DNA of 64,000 nucleotides, taken from assembly GCF_902501965.1 (NCBI RefSeq), contig NZ_CABWID010000002.1, positions 19,532-83,531 of the forward strand, given 5' to 3'. Positions 8,871-17,880 of this stretch are shown here, in pieces (positions within the stretch are counted from its first letter, which is position 1; each line of letters begins with the position of its first letter). Both the position numbers and the translations under genes were made by a program. The notes under the pieces are model-generated. The model saw only the letters and a program-made list of their open reading frames with translations. It was not told where the DNA came from and made no database searches. This DNA is from Collinsella sp. AK_207A (GTDB taxonomy: Bacteria; Actinomycetota; Coriobacteriia; Coriobacteriales; Coriobacteriaceae).

Positions 8871-9284
8871 GTGATCGACATCATCCTCTTCGTGGGCCGC
8901 ATCGTCCTCGTCGTCCTCCTCTACATCTTCCTCTTCGCCGTCATGAAGACCGGCGTGGGCCTGGTGCGCGGACAGCGCAAGGACTCGGGCATCTGGACGA
9001 TCGACGTGGACAAGGGCCCGCGCGGCATCCGCGGCATCCACGTGGACATGCTCGGCCCGGTGATCGTCGGTCGCTCGCCCTCCTCTGACATCTGCATCAA
9101 CGAGCCCTTCGTCTCGGCCTCCCATGCGCGCTTCTCGCTGCAGGGCCCGGCCCTCGTCATCGAGGACCTCAACTCGCTCAACGGCACGCTCGTGAACGGG
9201 CGCCCCCTGACCGAGCCCGCCACACTGCGCGAGGGCGACGAGGTCCAGATCGGCGACGTGGTCATGAAGGTGAACCGTCGATGA
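8871..9284 (+). CDS. fhaB: FhaB/FipA-like membrane-anchored FHA protein
   Basis: 137 residues: one N-terminal membrane helix (residues about 3-26, IILFVGRIVLVVLLYIFLF) followed by a short linker and an FHA domain with VIVGRSPSSDI, SASHARFS and LNSLNGTLVNG. GTG start, 6 nt after the fhaA stop. In the actinobacterial family this protein links phosphorylated wall proteins to division. Its stop overlaps the ATG of the phosphatase gene (ATGA), so coupled translation is likely. Confidence 0.92.
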   Translation: MIDIILFVGRIVLVVLLYIFLFAVMKTGVGLVRGQRKDSGIWTIDVDKGPRGIRGIHVDMLGPVIVGRSPSSDICINEPFVSASHARFSLQGPALVIEDLNSLNGTLVNGRPLTEPATLREGDEVQIGDVVMKVNRR

Positions 9285-10780
9285 CCGACCCGCTCGACAC
9301 CGCCCGGCATCTGGAGGACGCCCCGCTCGCGGGTGCCCACGCGATGCCGCAGGAAGAGCAGACCCCGGAGCCGGGGGCCTCCCCCGCGCAGGCACCGGTT
9401 GCGGCCGAGGCCCCCGCGCACGCCGCTGAACCGACGCCACCCTCCGACACCGCCGAGATCGATGTCTCCGCCGTGGAGGCAGGCCTCAACGACCCGGGCT
9501 CCACCCAAAGCTTCGAGCCGCTCGCCGACGAGCAGCTCATCGACACCGACTCCACCTACGACGCCGGCACCACCACGCAACTCATGTGGGGCGCTCGCTC
9601 CGACGTTGGCTGCGTTCGCCCGCATAACGAGGATTCCTACCTGGTCCAGAGCCCGCTCTTCGCCGTCTGCGACGGCATGGGCGGCCACGCCGCGGGCGAG
9701 GTGGCGAGCTCCATCGCCGTGGAGACCATCGCGCGCTGCGCCCCGCACGCCGCCGACCCGGCGGCACTCGCCGCCGCCGTCGAGGCCGCGAACGCCGCCG
9801 TCATCGAGGCCGCCGTGAACGGCCTCGGCAAGCCCGGCATGGGCTGCACCGCCACCACCGCCTACATCGAGGGTTCCACCCTCGCCGTGGCGCACGTGGG
9901 CGACTCGCGCGCGTACCTGCTGCACGACGGCTCCCTCATCCGCATCACCCGCGACCACTCCTACGTGGAGGAGCTCGTGGACGCCGGCGAGATCACGGCC
10001 GACGAGGCGCGCGTGCATCCCAACCGCTCGGTCATCACCCGTGCGCTCGGCTCCGATCCCGACATGTACGCGGACCACTTCCAGATCGGCATCGAAACGG
10101 GAGACCGTCTGATCCTCTGCTCAGATGGCCTTTCCTCCATGATCTCCGACGGGGACATCGAGCGCATCGCCACGCAGTCTCCCACCGCCCAAGTCTGCAC
10201 CGACAACCTGGTGGACGCCGCGCTCGCCGCCGGCGGCTCGGACAACGTGACCGTGATCGTGGTTGATCTGGCGGACGACGGCAACCGCCGCCACGTTCAG
10301 AACATGCTTCGCCGCCGCACGATCATCGGCATCGCCGCGTTCCTGGCCGTTGTGATCATCGCCGCCGTCATCACGCTCTTCTCCATCACCAACTCCGTGT
10401 ACCTGGGCATCAAGGACGACGTCGTGGCCGTGTACCGCGGCGTTCCGGGCACGCACTTCGGCATCGAGCTCTCCCGCTTGGAAGACGAGACCACCGTGAA
10501 GGTCGCCGACCTCCCCGATGACACCCAGCACCGCCTGGCCGAGGGCATTCCGCAGAATAGCCTGGACGCCGCACAGGAAACGGTCTCCAAGTACCGCAAG
10601 CAGATCTACGAGAAGCAGTCCAAGGCGGCGCAGACCGCAGCCGAGGCCAAGAGCGGTCAGACGGATGCCGCCGCGGGTGATGCGGCGACTTCCGACACCG
10701 CATCCCAGCCGGCAGCCGACGCCGCCGCCCAAGTTCCCACGACCGACACCGCGACCACCGAAGGGGGTACCGCCCAGTGA
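9281..10780 (+). CDS. PP2C-family Ser/Thr phosphatase (PstP-like)
   Basis: 499 residues. A ~100-residue acidic, Pro-rich N-terminal extension precedes the PP2C fold. Metal-binding motifs are RPHNEDSY, VCDGMGGHAAGE, VAHVGDSRAYL, LCSDGLS and GGSDNVTVIV. One membrane helix at about residues 347-369 (TIIGIAAFLAVVIIAAVITL) is followed by a ~130-residue extracytoplasmic tail rich in Ala/Thr. It reverses phosphorylation by the flanking kinases. The usual PstP lacks the long N-terminal extension. ATG 9281 overlaps fhaB, and the stop overlaps the next GTG (GTGA). Confidence 0.94.
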   Translation: MTDPLDTARHLEDAPLAGAHAMPQEEQTPEPGASPAQAPVAAEAPAHAAEPTPPSDTAEIDVSAVEAGLNDPGSTQSFEPLADEQLIDTDSTYDAGTTTQLMWGARSDVGCVRPHNEDSYLVQSPLFAVCDGMGGHAAGEVASSIAVETIARCAPHAADPAALAAAVEAANAAVIEAAVNGLGKPGMGCTATTAYIEGSTLAVAHVGDSRAYLLHDGSLIRITRDHSYVEELVDAGEITADEARVHPNRSVITRALGSDPDMYADHFQIGIETGDRLILCSDGLSSMISDGDIERIATQSPTAQVCTDNLVDAALAAGGSDNVTVIVVDLADDGNRRHVQNMLRRRTIIGIAAFLAVVIIAAVITLFSITNSVYLGIKDDVVAVYRGVPGTHFGIELSRLEDETTVKVADLPDDTQHRLAEGIPQNSLDAAQETVSKYRKQIYEKQSKAAQTAAEAKSGQTDAAAGDAATSDTASQPAADAAAQVPTTDTATTEGGTAQ

Positions 10781-13668
10781 GCCGCCGCAACGCCGAGCTC
10801 TTCCTGCTCATTGCCGCAACGTTCCCCGTGGTGCTGCTCTACGCCATGTACATGAGCACCATAGGACACGACATCACGTTCCAGACCCTCGCGGTTCCGC
10901 TGGGGCTCTTCGCGGCCTTCACCGCCGCGCACATCGCCGTGCGGATCTTCGCCCCCGGCGCGGATCCGGCCATCCTGCCGATCACGTACCTGCTCTCGGG
11001 TCTGGGCATCACGTTCGTCACGCGCGTGGACGCCGACCTCGCCATGAGCCAGCTCATCATCCTCTTCATCTCCATCGCGCTCCTGGTGGGGACGCTCATC
11101 GTGGTGAGAAACCTGGACGTGGTCAAACACTACAAGTACACCTTCGGCGCCGCCGCCATCATCTTGCTGCTGCTCCCCATGGTCCCGGGCCTCGGCACCG
11201 AGATCTACGGTTCGCGCATCTGGATCAAGATCGGCTCCTTCGGCCTCCAGCCCGGCGAGTTCGCCAAGATCTGCCTGGTGCTGTTCCTGGCGGGCTACCT
11301 CTCCGAGAACCGCGAGCTGCTCTCGCTCTCAAACCGCAGCATCCTGGGCATCAAGCTGCCGCGGCCGCGCCTGCTCCTGCCGCTCCTCATCATCTGGCTC
11401 GCCTGCCTGGGCGTGGTCGCGCTCGAGAAGGACTTCGGTAGCGCGCTCCTCTTCTACACGGTGTTCCTCATCATGCTCTACGTGGCGACGGGTCGGCCGT
11501 TCTACGTCATCTTGGGCCTGGGCCTGCTTGCCGTGGGCGGCGTGCTCCTCTACCACACCATGGGGCACGTGCAGGTGCGCTTCAACACCTGGATGAACCC
11601 CTTTGCCGACGCGCAGGACACGGGCTTCCAGCTCGTGCAGTCCATCTACTCGCTCGCCGACGGCGGGCTCGCGGGCGCGGGCATCGGCAAGGGCCTTGCC
11701 GCGACCTACGTGCCCGTGGTTGAGTCCGACTTCATCTTCTCGGCTATCGGCGAGGAGATGGGCCTGCTGGGCGGTGCCGCCGTCCTGCTCGGCTTCATGC
11801 TCTTTGCGGTGCGCGGCATCACCACCGCCGCCCGCGCCAAGTCCGACCTCTCGGCCTTCAGCGCTGCCGGCCTCACCGCCGCCATCTCCTTCCAGGCGTT
11901 CCTGATCGTCGGCGGCGTGACGCGCCTCATCCCGCTGACGGGCGTCACTCTGCCCTTCATGAGCCAGGGCGGCTCCTCGCTGCTCGCGAGCTTCATCATT
12001 GTCGGCCTGCTCATGCGCGCCGGCGACGAGGCCACGGGCCGCGAGCGCGACCTGGCCGGCACGGGCATCATGACCACCCCGGTGGCCGCCAGTGCCACGG
12101 GCGTGAGCAGCGCTGGCACCCGTATCTACGGCGCAAGCCCCGCCTCCACGGGCGGGAGCCACGCCCGCCCCGGTTCCCGTCTGCGCCGTCGCACGCTCGA
12201 CACGCCCGAATCCGGCGTGCTCGGCCGCGTGGCCCTCGCCAAGCGCCTGACGCGCGAGATGGGCCTCTTTGCCCTGCTCTTTGCCGTGCTCATCGGCAAC
12301 CTCACCTACATCCAGGTCATCAAGGCCAAGGATTACCAGGACATGGCCGGCAACAACCACACCATCATCAAGGCCTCGCATATCAAGCGCGGCTCCATCA
12401 TCACCTCGGACGGCGTGACGCTCGCGGAGTCCTTGCAGCAGGAGGACGGCACCTTCGTGCGCTCGCACCCCAACGGCAACCTCGCCGCACACGCGGTGGG
12501 CTATTACTCGCAGCAGTACGGGGCCTCGGGCATCGAGGCGAGCCAGAACGAGACCCTCACCGGATCCGTCGACTACTCCAGCTGGCAGAACGCCCTGAGC
12601 TCGCTCGCGGGCGTGGCACAGCCCGGCAACTCCGTGGTGCTCACCATCGATTCGCGCATCCAGACGGCCGCCGAGCAGGCGCTGCAGGGGCTTACCGGCG
12701 CCATCGTGGTCCTCGACCCCAAGACGGGTGCCGTGCTGGCATGGGCGAGCTCCCCCAGCTACGACAACAACGACGTTGCCGCCACCATGGCATCCTCGCA
12801 GGACGGCAGCAGCGGCGCGCTCTTCGACCGCGCCACGCAGGGCCTCTACACGCCCGGCTCGACCTTTAAGGTCGTCACCCTCTCCGCCGCGCTCGACTCC
12901 GGCGTGTCCACGCTCGACAGCACCTTCGACGCCAACTCGCCCCGAAACATCGGCGGCGCCGACGTCATCAACCACGGCAACACGAGTCTTGGCACGCTCA
13001 CGCTCAGGCGCGCTTTCGCCTACTCCTCGAACGTCGTGTTCGGCCAGCTGGCGGGCACGGTGGGCGCCGAATCCCTCGTACACTACGCCCGCGCCTTCGG
13101 CTACGGGCAGAGCCTTGGCCTCGACTTCGAGACGGCCTCCTCGATTATGCCGGACCCGTCCGAGATGACCGACTGGGAGCTCGCCTGGGCAGGCGCCGGC
13201 CAGCCCGTGGGCCAGGGGCACACCCCCGGTCCCCAGACCACGCCGATGCAGAACGCGGTGATCGCCGCTACCATCGCCAACGGTGGCATCGCCATGAACC
13301 CCTACGTGGTCTCCCAGACGCTCTCCCCCGAGGGCACGGTGGTTCGAACCACGCAACCCCGCTCGCTCGGCCAGACCATCAGCACCGATGCCGCGTCCAA
13401 GGTGGCCGAGGCCATGCGCGACGTGGTGAACTCCGGCACCGGTGGCGCCGCCGCCGTCTCGGGCGTGCAGGTTGCCGGCAAGACCGGTACCGCCGAGGTC
13501 CAGGGCAGCAACATCAACTCCGCCTTCATCGGCTTTGCCCCCTACGACTCCCCCACCCTGGCCATCTCGGTGATGGTGGAGGACTACAAGGAGGGCGGCT
13601 CCGGCCCCTCGGCCGCGGCCCTTGCCGGTAAGGTGCTGGCATCTGCCTTGGCGGTGCAGGGCATGTAG
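10777..13668 (+). CDS. Fused SEDS glycosyltransferase (FtsW/RodA) and class B penicillin-binding protein
   Basis: 963 residues in one uninterrupted frame. Residues about 1-425 are a polytopic SEDS polymerase, with FGLQPGEFAKI, LEKDFGSALLFY, and a late GVTLPFMSQGGSSLLASFI signature. A ~65-residue linker leads to a new membrane anchor near residue 500 and then a transpeptidase. The SxxK motif is STFK (S695), SxN is SSN (750-752) and KTGT is 902-905. In most bacteria these are two partner proteins (RodA-PBP2, FtsW-FtsI); here polymerase and cross-linking activities are covalently joined. GTG start overlaps the phosphatase stop. Confidence 0.93.
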   Translation: MSRRNAELFLLIAATFPVVLLYAMYMSTIGHDITFQTLAVPLGLFAAFTAAHIAVRIFAPGADPAILPITYLLSGLGITFVTRVDADLAMSQLIILFISIALLVGTLIVVRNLDVVKHYKYTFGAAAIILLLLPMVPGLGTEIYGSRIWIKIGSFGLQPGEFAKICLVLFLAGYLSENRELLSLSNRSILGIKLPRPRLLLPLLIIWLACLGVVALEKDFGSALLFYTVFLIMLYVATGRPFYVILGLGLLAVGGVLLYHTMGHVQVRFNTWMNPFADAQDTGFQLVQSIYSLADGGLAGAGIGKGLAATYVPVVESDFIFSAIGEEMGLLGGAAVLLGFMLFAVRGITTAARAKSDLSAFSAAGLTAAISFQAFLIVGGVTRLIPLTGVTLPFMSQGGSSLLASFIIVGLLMRAGDEATGRERDLAGTGIMTTPVAASATGVSSAGTRIYGASPASTGGSHARPGSRLRRRTLDTPESGVLGRVALAKRLTREMGLFALLFAVLIGNLTYIQVIKAKDYQDMAGNNHTIIKASHIKRGSIITSDGVTLAESLQQEDGTFVRSHPNGNLAAHAVGYYSQQYGASGIEASQNETLTGSVDYSSWQNALSSLAGVAQPGNSVVLTIDSRIQTAAEQALQGLTGAIVVLDPKTGAVLAWASSPSYDNNDVAATMASSQDGSSGALFDRATQGLYTPGSTFKVVTLSAALDSGVSTLDSTFDANSPRNIGGADVINHGNTSLGTLTLRRAFAYSSNVVFGQLAGTVGAESLVHYARAFGYGQSLGLDFETASSIMPDPSEMTDWELAWAGAGQPVGQGHTPGPQTTPMQNAVIAATIANGGIAMNPYVVSQTLSPEGTVVRTTQPRSLGQTISTDAASKVAEAMRDVVNSGTGGAAAVSGVQVAGKTGTAEVQGSNINSAFIGFAPYDSPTLAISVMVEDYKEGGSGPSAAALAGKVLASALAVQGM

Positions 13669-13731
13669 CGAAGACGGAAGTTCAAACGGCAACATCGCCG
13701 CAGCAAGCGTTCACACGCGCGGAGGCGCGAG

Positions 13732-15717
13732 ATGGGTAAGGAGCAAGAGATGGAAGAGCAGCGCGTTCTGGGAGGCCGCTATCTCCTCAAGGACAAGGTG
13801 GGCACCGGCGGCATGGCATCGGTGTACCGCGCGCAGGACATGACCCTCGACCGTACCGTGGCGGTGAAGATCATGCTGCCGCAGTACGCCGCCGACGCCA
13901 CATTCGCGGCACGCTTCAAGCAGGAGGCGCAGGCCGCCGCCGGCCTCTCGAGCCCCTACATCGTGGGCGTGTACGACTGGGGCAAGGATGGCGACACCTA
14001 CTACATCGTCATGGAGTACCTGCGCGGGACCGACCTCAAGAGCGGCATCCGCAGCCACGGCGCCCTCGACCCCAAGAAGGTCGCGCAGATCGGTAGCCAG
14101 ATCTGCGGAGCCCTCTCCGTGGCGCACAAGCACGAGATCATCCACCGCGACATCAAGCCGCAGAACATCATGGTGCTGCCCGACGGCAACATCAAGGTGA
14201 TGGACTTCGGCATCGCACGCGCCAAGAACAGCCACCTCACCCAGGACAACAACGTGCTGGGTACGGCCCACTACGTCTCCCCCGAGCAGACGCGCGGCCA
14301 GGCGCTCGGCCCCACCACCGACATTTACTCGCTCGGCGTGGTCATGTACGAGTGCGCCACCGGCCGCGTGCCGTTTGACGGCGACGACGCCATCACCGTC
14401 GCCCTCAAGCAGGTGAAGGAGATTCCCGTCCCGCCCAGCAAGGTGAACCCGCGCGTTGACCCCGATCTGGAGCGCATCATCCTCTCCTGCATGGAGAAGG
14501 ACCCGGCCAACCGCCCGCAGAGTGCCGACGATCTGCGCCAGCTCCTGAACAACTACCTCGCCGGCCGCGCCGTTGACGTGCCGGAACCCACCCGCGTGAT
14601 CGCCGGCGCCGCGCTGCCCGGCGAGGAAGCCACCCGCGTGATGAGCGACCAGACGCAGGCCATGGCGCGCCCCACGGTCCAGCCAGCCACCGGCGCGCGA
14701 CAAGGCGTGAATCGCCCCGGCCAGGGCATGCCCTCGTACGAGGAGCAGGACGGCGGCCTTTCCAAGGGCAAGATCGCCGGTATCGTAATCGGCGTCATCG
14801 CCGTGATCGCCATTGCCATCTTCGCCGTCACGAGCCTGATGGGCAACGCCGATGGCGTGGAGGTTCCCAACGTCATCGGCATGACGCAAGACGCCGCGGC
14901 CAAGGAGCTGGATTCCGCCGGCTTCTCCGTCAAGGTGCAGCCGAGCTACACCGATTCCGATGACGACAAAGACAAGGTGATGGAGCAGAATCCCAAGGCG
15001 GGCGAGAAGAAGTCCAAGGGTTCCACCATCACCATCGTGGTCTCGCAGGGCAAGAAGCCCGAGGAGACAGTGAAGGTGCCCGACCTGGTGGGCAAGACGT
15101 CCACCGAGGCCGAGGCGCTGCTGGCCAACGCCGGCCTGACGGGCAAGGCAACCGAGGAGAACAGCGACAGCGTGGAGGCGGGCTCCGTTATCTGGCAGGG
15201 GACCGACCCCGACACCGAAGTCACCAAGGGCTCCGTGGTCGAGTACAAGGTGAGCAAGGGTTCCGAGAAGGTCAACGTGCCCGGCGTGCTCGGCATGAGC
15301 TACTCCGAGGCGTCCAACGAGCTCACCAACGCCGGCTTCACCGTGGTCGATGGCGGCAAGGATTACAGTGACAGCTATCCCGCGGGTCAGGTGATGTCCC
15401 AGAGCGTGACCGGTAGCGCCGCAAAGGGCTCCAAGGTGACCATCGTTGTCTCCAAGGGTCCCGAGACCAAAACCGTCAACGTGGACAGCCTGGGACTCAC
15501 CGGCATGTCCGCTAACCAGGCGGCGCAGGCACTCGCGAACGCGGGGTTGAAAGCCTCCACCACGGAGCAGAGCAGCTCCAGCGTGACCGCCGGCAACGTG
15601 ATCAGCTACTCGCCCGGCGGCACCGTCGAGGAGGGCACCACGATCAAACTCGTGGTTTCGTCCGGGTCATCCTCGAACTCCGGCGGCAACAGCAACGGCG
15701 GCACGGAGTCTGAGTAG
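13732..15717 (+). CDS. pknB: PASTA-domain serine/threonine protein kinase (PknB/StkP family)
   Basis: 661 residues. Kinase domain about 13-285: TGGMASVY glycine loop, K46, HRDIKPQN (D140), DFG (D158), LGTAHYVSPEQ. Thr-rich juxtamembrane (about 290-345), one membrane helix (about 347-370), then four PASTA repeats (about 374-650) that sense muropeptides or lipid II. Ends in a Ser/Gly/Asn tail. GGAGG lies 6 nt upstream of ATG 13732; a second ATG at 13750 also has a site (AAGGAG). Last gene of the cluster, followed by a strong terminator. The PP2C upstream is the expected counter-enzyme. Confidence 0.96.
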   Translation: MGKEQEMEEQRVLGGRYLLKDKVGTGGMASVYRAQDMTLDRTVAVKIMLPQYAADATFAARFKQEAQAAAGLSSPYIVGVYDWGKDGDTYYIVMEYLRGTDLKSGIRSHGALDPKKVAQIGSQICGALSVAHKHEIIHRDIKPQNIMVLPDGNIKVMDFGIARAKNSHLTQDNNVLGTAHYVSPEQTRGQALGPTTDIYSLGVVMYECATGRVPFDGDDAITVALKQVKEIPVPPSKVNPRVDPDLERIILSCMEKDPANRPQSADDLRQLLNNYLAGRAVDVPEPTRVIAGAALPGEEATRVMSDQTQAMARPTVQPATGARQGVNRPGQGMPSYEEQDGGLSKGKIAGIVIGVIAVIAIAIFAVTSLMGNADGVEVPNVIGMTQDAAAKELDSAGFSVKVQPSYTDSDDDKDKVMEQNPKAGEKKSKGSTITIVVSQGKKPEETVKVPDLVGKTSTEAEALLANAGLTGKATEENSDSVEAGSVIWQGTDPDTEVTKGSVVEYKVSKGSEKVNVPGVLGMSYSEASNELTNAGFTVVDGGKDYSDSYPAGQVMSQSVTGSAAKGSKVTIVVSKGPETKTVNVDSLGLTGMSANQAAQALANAGLKASTTEQSSSSVTAGNVISYSPGGTVEEGTTIKLVVSSGSSSNSGGNSNGGTESE

Positions 15718-15743
15718 CCGTTAGGCGCCCAAGAGGATGCAGC

Positions 15744-15789
15744 GAGCCTCCCCATCTGGCAAGTTTTAGCTAGATGGGGAGGCTCTTTT
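15744..15789 (+). terminator. Intrinsic terminator of the cell-wall cluster
   Basis: Perfect 14-bp stem, GAGCCTCCCCATCT with its complement, 14-nt loop, followed by TTTT. It starts 27 bp after the pknB stop. Confidence 0.93.
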
Positions 15790-15799
15790 CGTGCTTCGA

Positions 15800-16095
15800 T
15801 TTACCGCTTGAGCTCTCGCTCACCCCAGCCATTCCGACGGTTGCGGCGAGATACCAGTCGCACTCCTCCTGCGTGCCGCAAGAGATGAGATGCCGATAAC
15901 TCGACCAACTTATATCGAACGCAGTACGTTCTGATCTGGAAAGACAAGGTAGAACCTTCGCATGTATTGGAGATTTTACTCGCTGAAACCTCCACCGTAC
16001 TCGGCGGTGAACTTCTGCGAGAGGCGGGAGAGCAGATGACTGTTCCGGGGGGCACGCGTTCACTGATCTCATCATAGCTGGGCAGCATCTGGGAC
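15800..16095 (-). pseudogene. DUF1016/YhcG-type N-terminal domain, decayed
   Basis: Joining minus-strand frames recovers the DUF1016 N-terminal domain. ERVPPG leads by a frameshift into SHLLSRLSQKFTAEYGGGFS; after an in-frame TAA comes NLQYMRRFYLVFPDQN; then another shift gives ISWSSYRHLIS, EECDWY, and finally NGWGERELKR. Intact relatives read roughly LS..LT.EFG.GFS..NL.YMR.FY...P, LSWSHY..L and WSVRELRR. At least two frameshifts and one stop break it, and the C-terminal PDDEXK nuclease domain is absent. Confidence 0.7.
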
Positions 16096-16293
16096 ATGGA
16101 GACCGGTTGCAGACAAGAACGTGAAGAACGGCTGACGCACACAACCCCTTACTCGATTCCCCTTCCACAGATAAGCGCTTACGGCCTTAGCTTCCGCACG
16201 GCCCCGTCAATAAGATATGTAGAAGAGAGGATGATCAGCTCCGAGATCTAAAGACTAATCAAGGACAGATGGTCCCTGAAAGAGAAAAGAGAA

Positions 16294-16330
16294 ACGCCCG
16301 CGGAAGGTACAATGCATACCGTGCGGGCGT
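16294..16330 (-). terminator. Leftward hairpin terminator
   Basis: ACGCCCGC pairs with GCGGGCGT; read on the minus strand the stem is followed by TTTCTCTTTTCTC. It would stop transcription entering from the restriction-modification or IS-remnant side. Confidence 0.5.
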
Positions 16331-16369
16331 CTTCAATGGGTATCTTACCCATCTGAACTAGCTCAAGTC

Positions 16370-16730
16370 AATGACTTCTCCCCGATGGTTCACAAACAGC
16401 AAACGCTTGAGCGAACGAAGCCCCTTCATACGTTGCTCAGGCTTTCCGGGTCGGCGCCCGGGTCTTTTTTTGGATCTCGACCGTGCCCCCGAGGATGTCG
16501 CGCTCGAACTCGAGGTGCCTGACCTGGCCCCTCAGCTCTGCGACCTGCCTCATGAGCTCCTCCGGTCCCTCCGTCACGGGTTCGTTCTCGGCCATGGAGG
16601 CACGCTCCTCGCCGAGCGCGCCATGATGGAGGCCGCGCTCATCGGCGGCGAGGCTCGTAACACAACGCTGCCACCTGTCTGGGACGGCACCATAGCCGCA
16701 TCGAGAGATGATGTCGAGGCCCCAAGGTCA
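16370..16730 (-). mobile_element. IS3-family transposase OrfA remnant
   Basis: The minus strand encodes a short OrfA-like product with a basic/aromatic stretch (GYGAVPDRWQRC), then MAENEPVTEGPEELMRQVAE and LRGQVRHLEFERDILGGTVE, the coiled-coil/leucine-zipper end of an IS3 OrfA. It then meets an A7G run (AAAAAAAG) where IS3 elements make their -1 frameshift into OrfB; after the shift the frame reads KKDPGADPESLSNV and stops at once. No OrfB catalytic (DDE) domain and no terminal repeats are present, so this is a dead fragment. Family assignment is by motif pattern only. Confidence 0.55.
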
Positions 16731-16789
16731 AGGCGAGCATTCCGAGCGTGCCAATAGGCTTCGAGTCAACGGCTACGCGCATGGGCATC

Positions 16790-16825
16790 GCGAAGGCGGC
16801 TTCTGTAGCGGGACGCCGCCTTCGC
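16790..16825. repeat. 11-bp inverted repeat hairpin
   Basis: GCGAAGGCGGC and its exact complement separated by 14 nt, in the gap between the IS remnant and the restriction enzyme stop. It could be a weak terminator of the restriction gene; the T-run is poor. The remaining gap 16826-16965 shows no gene. Confidence 0.5.
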
Positions 16826-16965
16826 GTTTACATGGCACCAGAAGGTGCCTCCGGCTCCTCAGCCTGCACTTCCGAACCCGGCGAGCTGGGTTGTGCCGTT
16901 CGCACATAATGCACTCTTATCCTGCACCGTCCCTCGGGGCGGTTGGGAACAACGGTCCGAACGGA

Positions 16966-17880
16966 CTATGCGTCGTATTCGATTCGAAGACTCGGGTCAG
17001 TTTCAAACTCATCGATGATGCCGTTGTAATTAGAAATCAACTCGGCGAGAACGTCGTGCCTGTATTTCGAGTTAAAGCAACCGTGCTCGTAGACGTTTGT
17101 CGACAGGAACTGCTGCAAATCCCAAACCTCGACCCTTTGCCCGATGCCCGCGTCCTCAAGCAGCGTTCGAGCGGTGATAACTCGATCGGAGATAGTCACG
17201 ATAATCGGATGGAGCCCATGGGAAAGGTTCGCCTTGCACTTTTCGATGAGCAGATTCGCCGGTGCGGTAGTGCAGTGTATGGCGGTGTCATCGATGATGA
17301 AGTCTCCCTCGCGACCCGTCTGGTCATCGGCATCGGAAGCTCCGTGTATCTCCACCGTCGGCATCAGAAGCTCTAGTTTTGCGGCGACCAAGTGCTGGAG
17401 TACGCTTCCGGCGTACTTCATTCCAGGATTCTCTTTCTGGCGGTTCGCCGCCTGTTCAAGTAGTCCATTCACCGCGTCCGTGACACTCCTTGATGAATCG
17501 CGCGTCAGCTTGAAAGGCTGACCCGCAAAATACTCAAGAACGTGTCGAATCCAGTACTCTTCAATTGCCTCGAAATCAACCGGGGCTTCCATGTTATTGA
17601 TGAGCTCAGCGTACATGCGCATTAAACCCATGTTGCCGCGGTTGGTTCGCCCCGCTTCCTTTGCAAGCTGCCTTTGAATCCCGTGGTCGGCAAGGATTTT
17701 CTTAAGGTTGCCCTCACCAAGACCGGCAACTTGCCCTTGCTTCCCCGTTACGTAGTCATCCGGGTCAATTGGTAAGCTGTCTTTAGAAAAGGAACGCGTG
17801 AGCTGCACCATTAATGCAAGAGCGCCCTTCCCCTTAATCTTGTTGCTGATTCGGAAGTCCTCAAGGTCATTCCAATCCAT
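16966..17880 (-). CDS. Probable type II restriction endonuclease (DUF4928-like)
   Basis: 304 residues, starts inside the 3' end of a cytosine-5 methyltransferase gene (14-nt overlap), the classic coupling of a restriction-modification pair. Resembles the DUF4928 proteins that accompany such methylases. The likely nuclease core is REGDFIIDDTAIHCTTAP (about residues 193-210), with acidic residues followed by a short beta strand. The canonical (D/E)xK is not clear, so catalysis is inferred mainly from context. GC content is visibly lower than in the surrounding genes, consistent with horizontal transfer. Recognition sequence unknown. Confidence 0.72.
   Translation of the reverse strand: MDWNDLEDFRISNKIKGKGALALMVQLTRSFSKDSLPIDPDDYVTGKQGQVAGLGEGNLKKILADHGIQRQLAKEAGRTNRGNMGLMRMYAELINNMEAPVDFEAIEEYWIRHVLEYFAGQPFKLTRDSSRSVTDAVNGLLEQAANRQKENPGMKYAGSVLQHLVAAKLELLMPTVEIHGASDADDQTGREGDFIIDDTAIHCTTAPANLLIEKCKANLSHGLHPIIVTISDRVITARTLLEDAGIGQRVEVWDLQQFLSTNVYEHGCFNSKYRHDVLAELISNYNGIIDEFETDPSLRIEYDA

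Noticed and set aside
11329..13695. 788-codon minus-strand open frame over the SEDS-PBP gene
   Set aside because: Antisense shadow; the plus strand carries all catalytic motifs.
15801..16168. Two overlapping small proteins on the minus strand
   Set aside because: Both are frames of the decayed DUF1016 gene; neither alone matches a family over its length.
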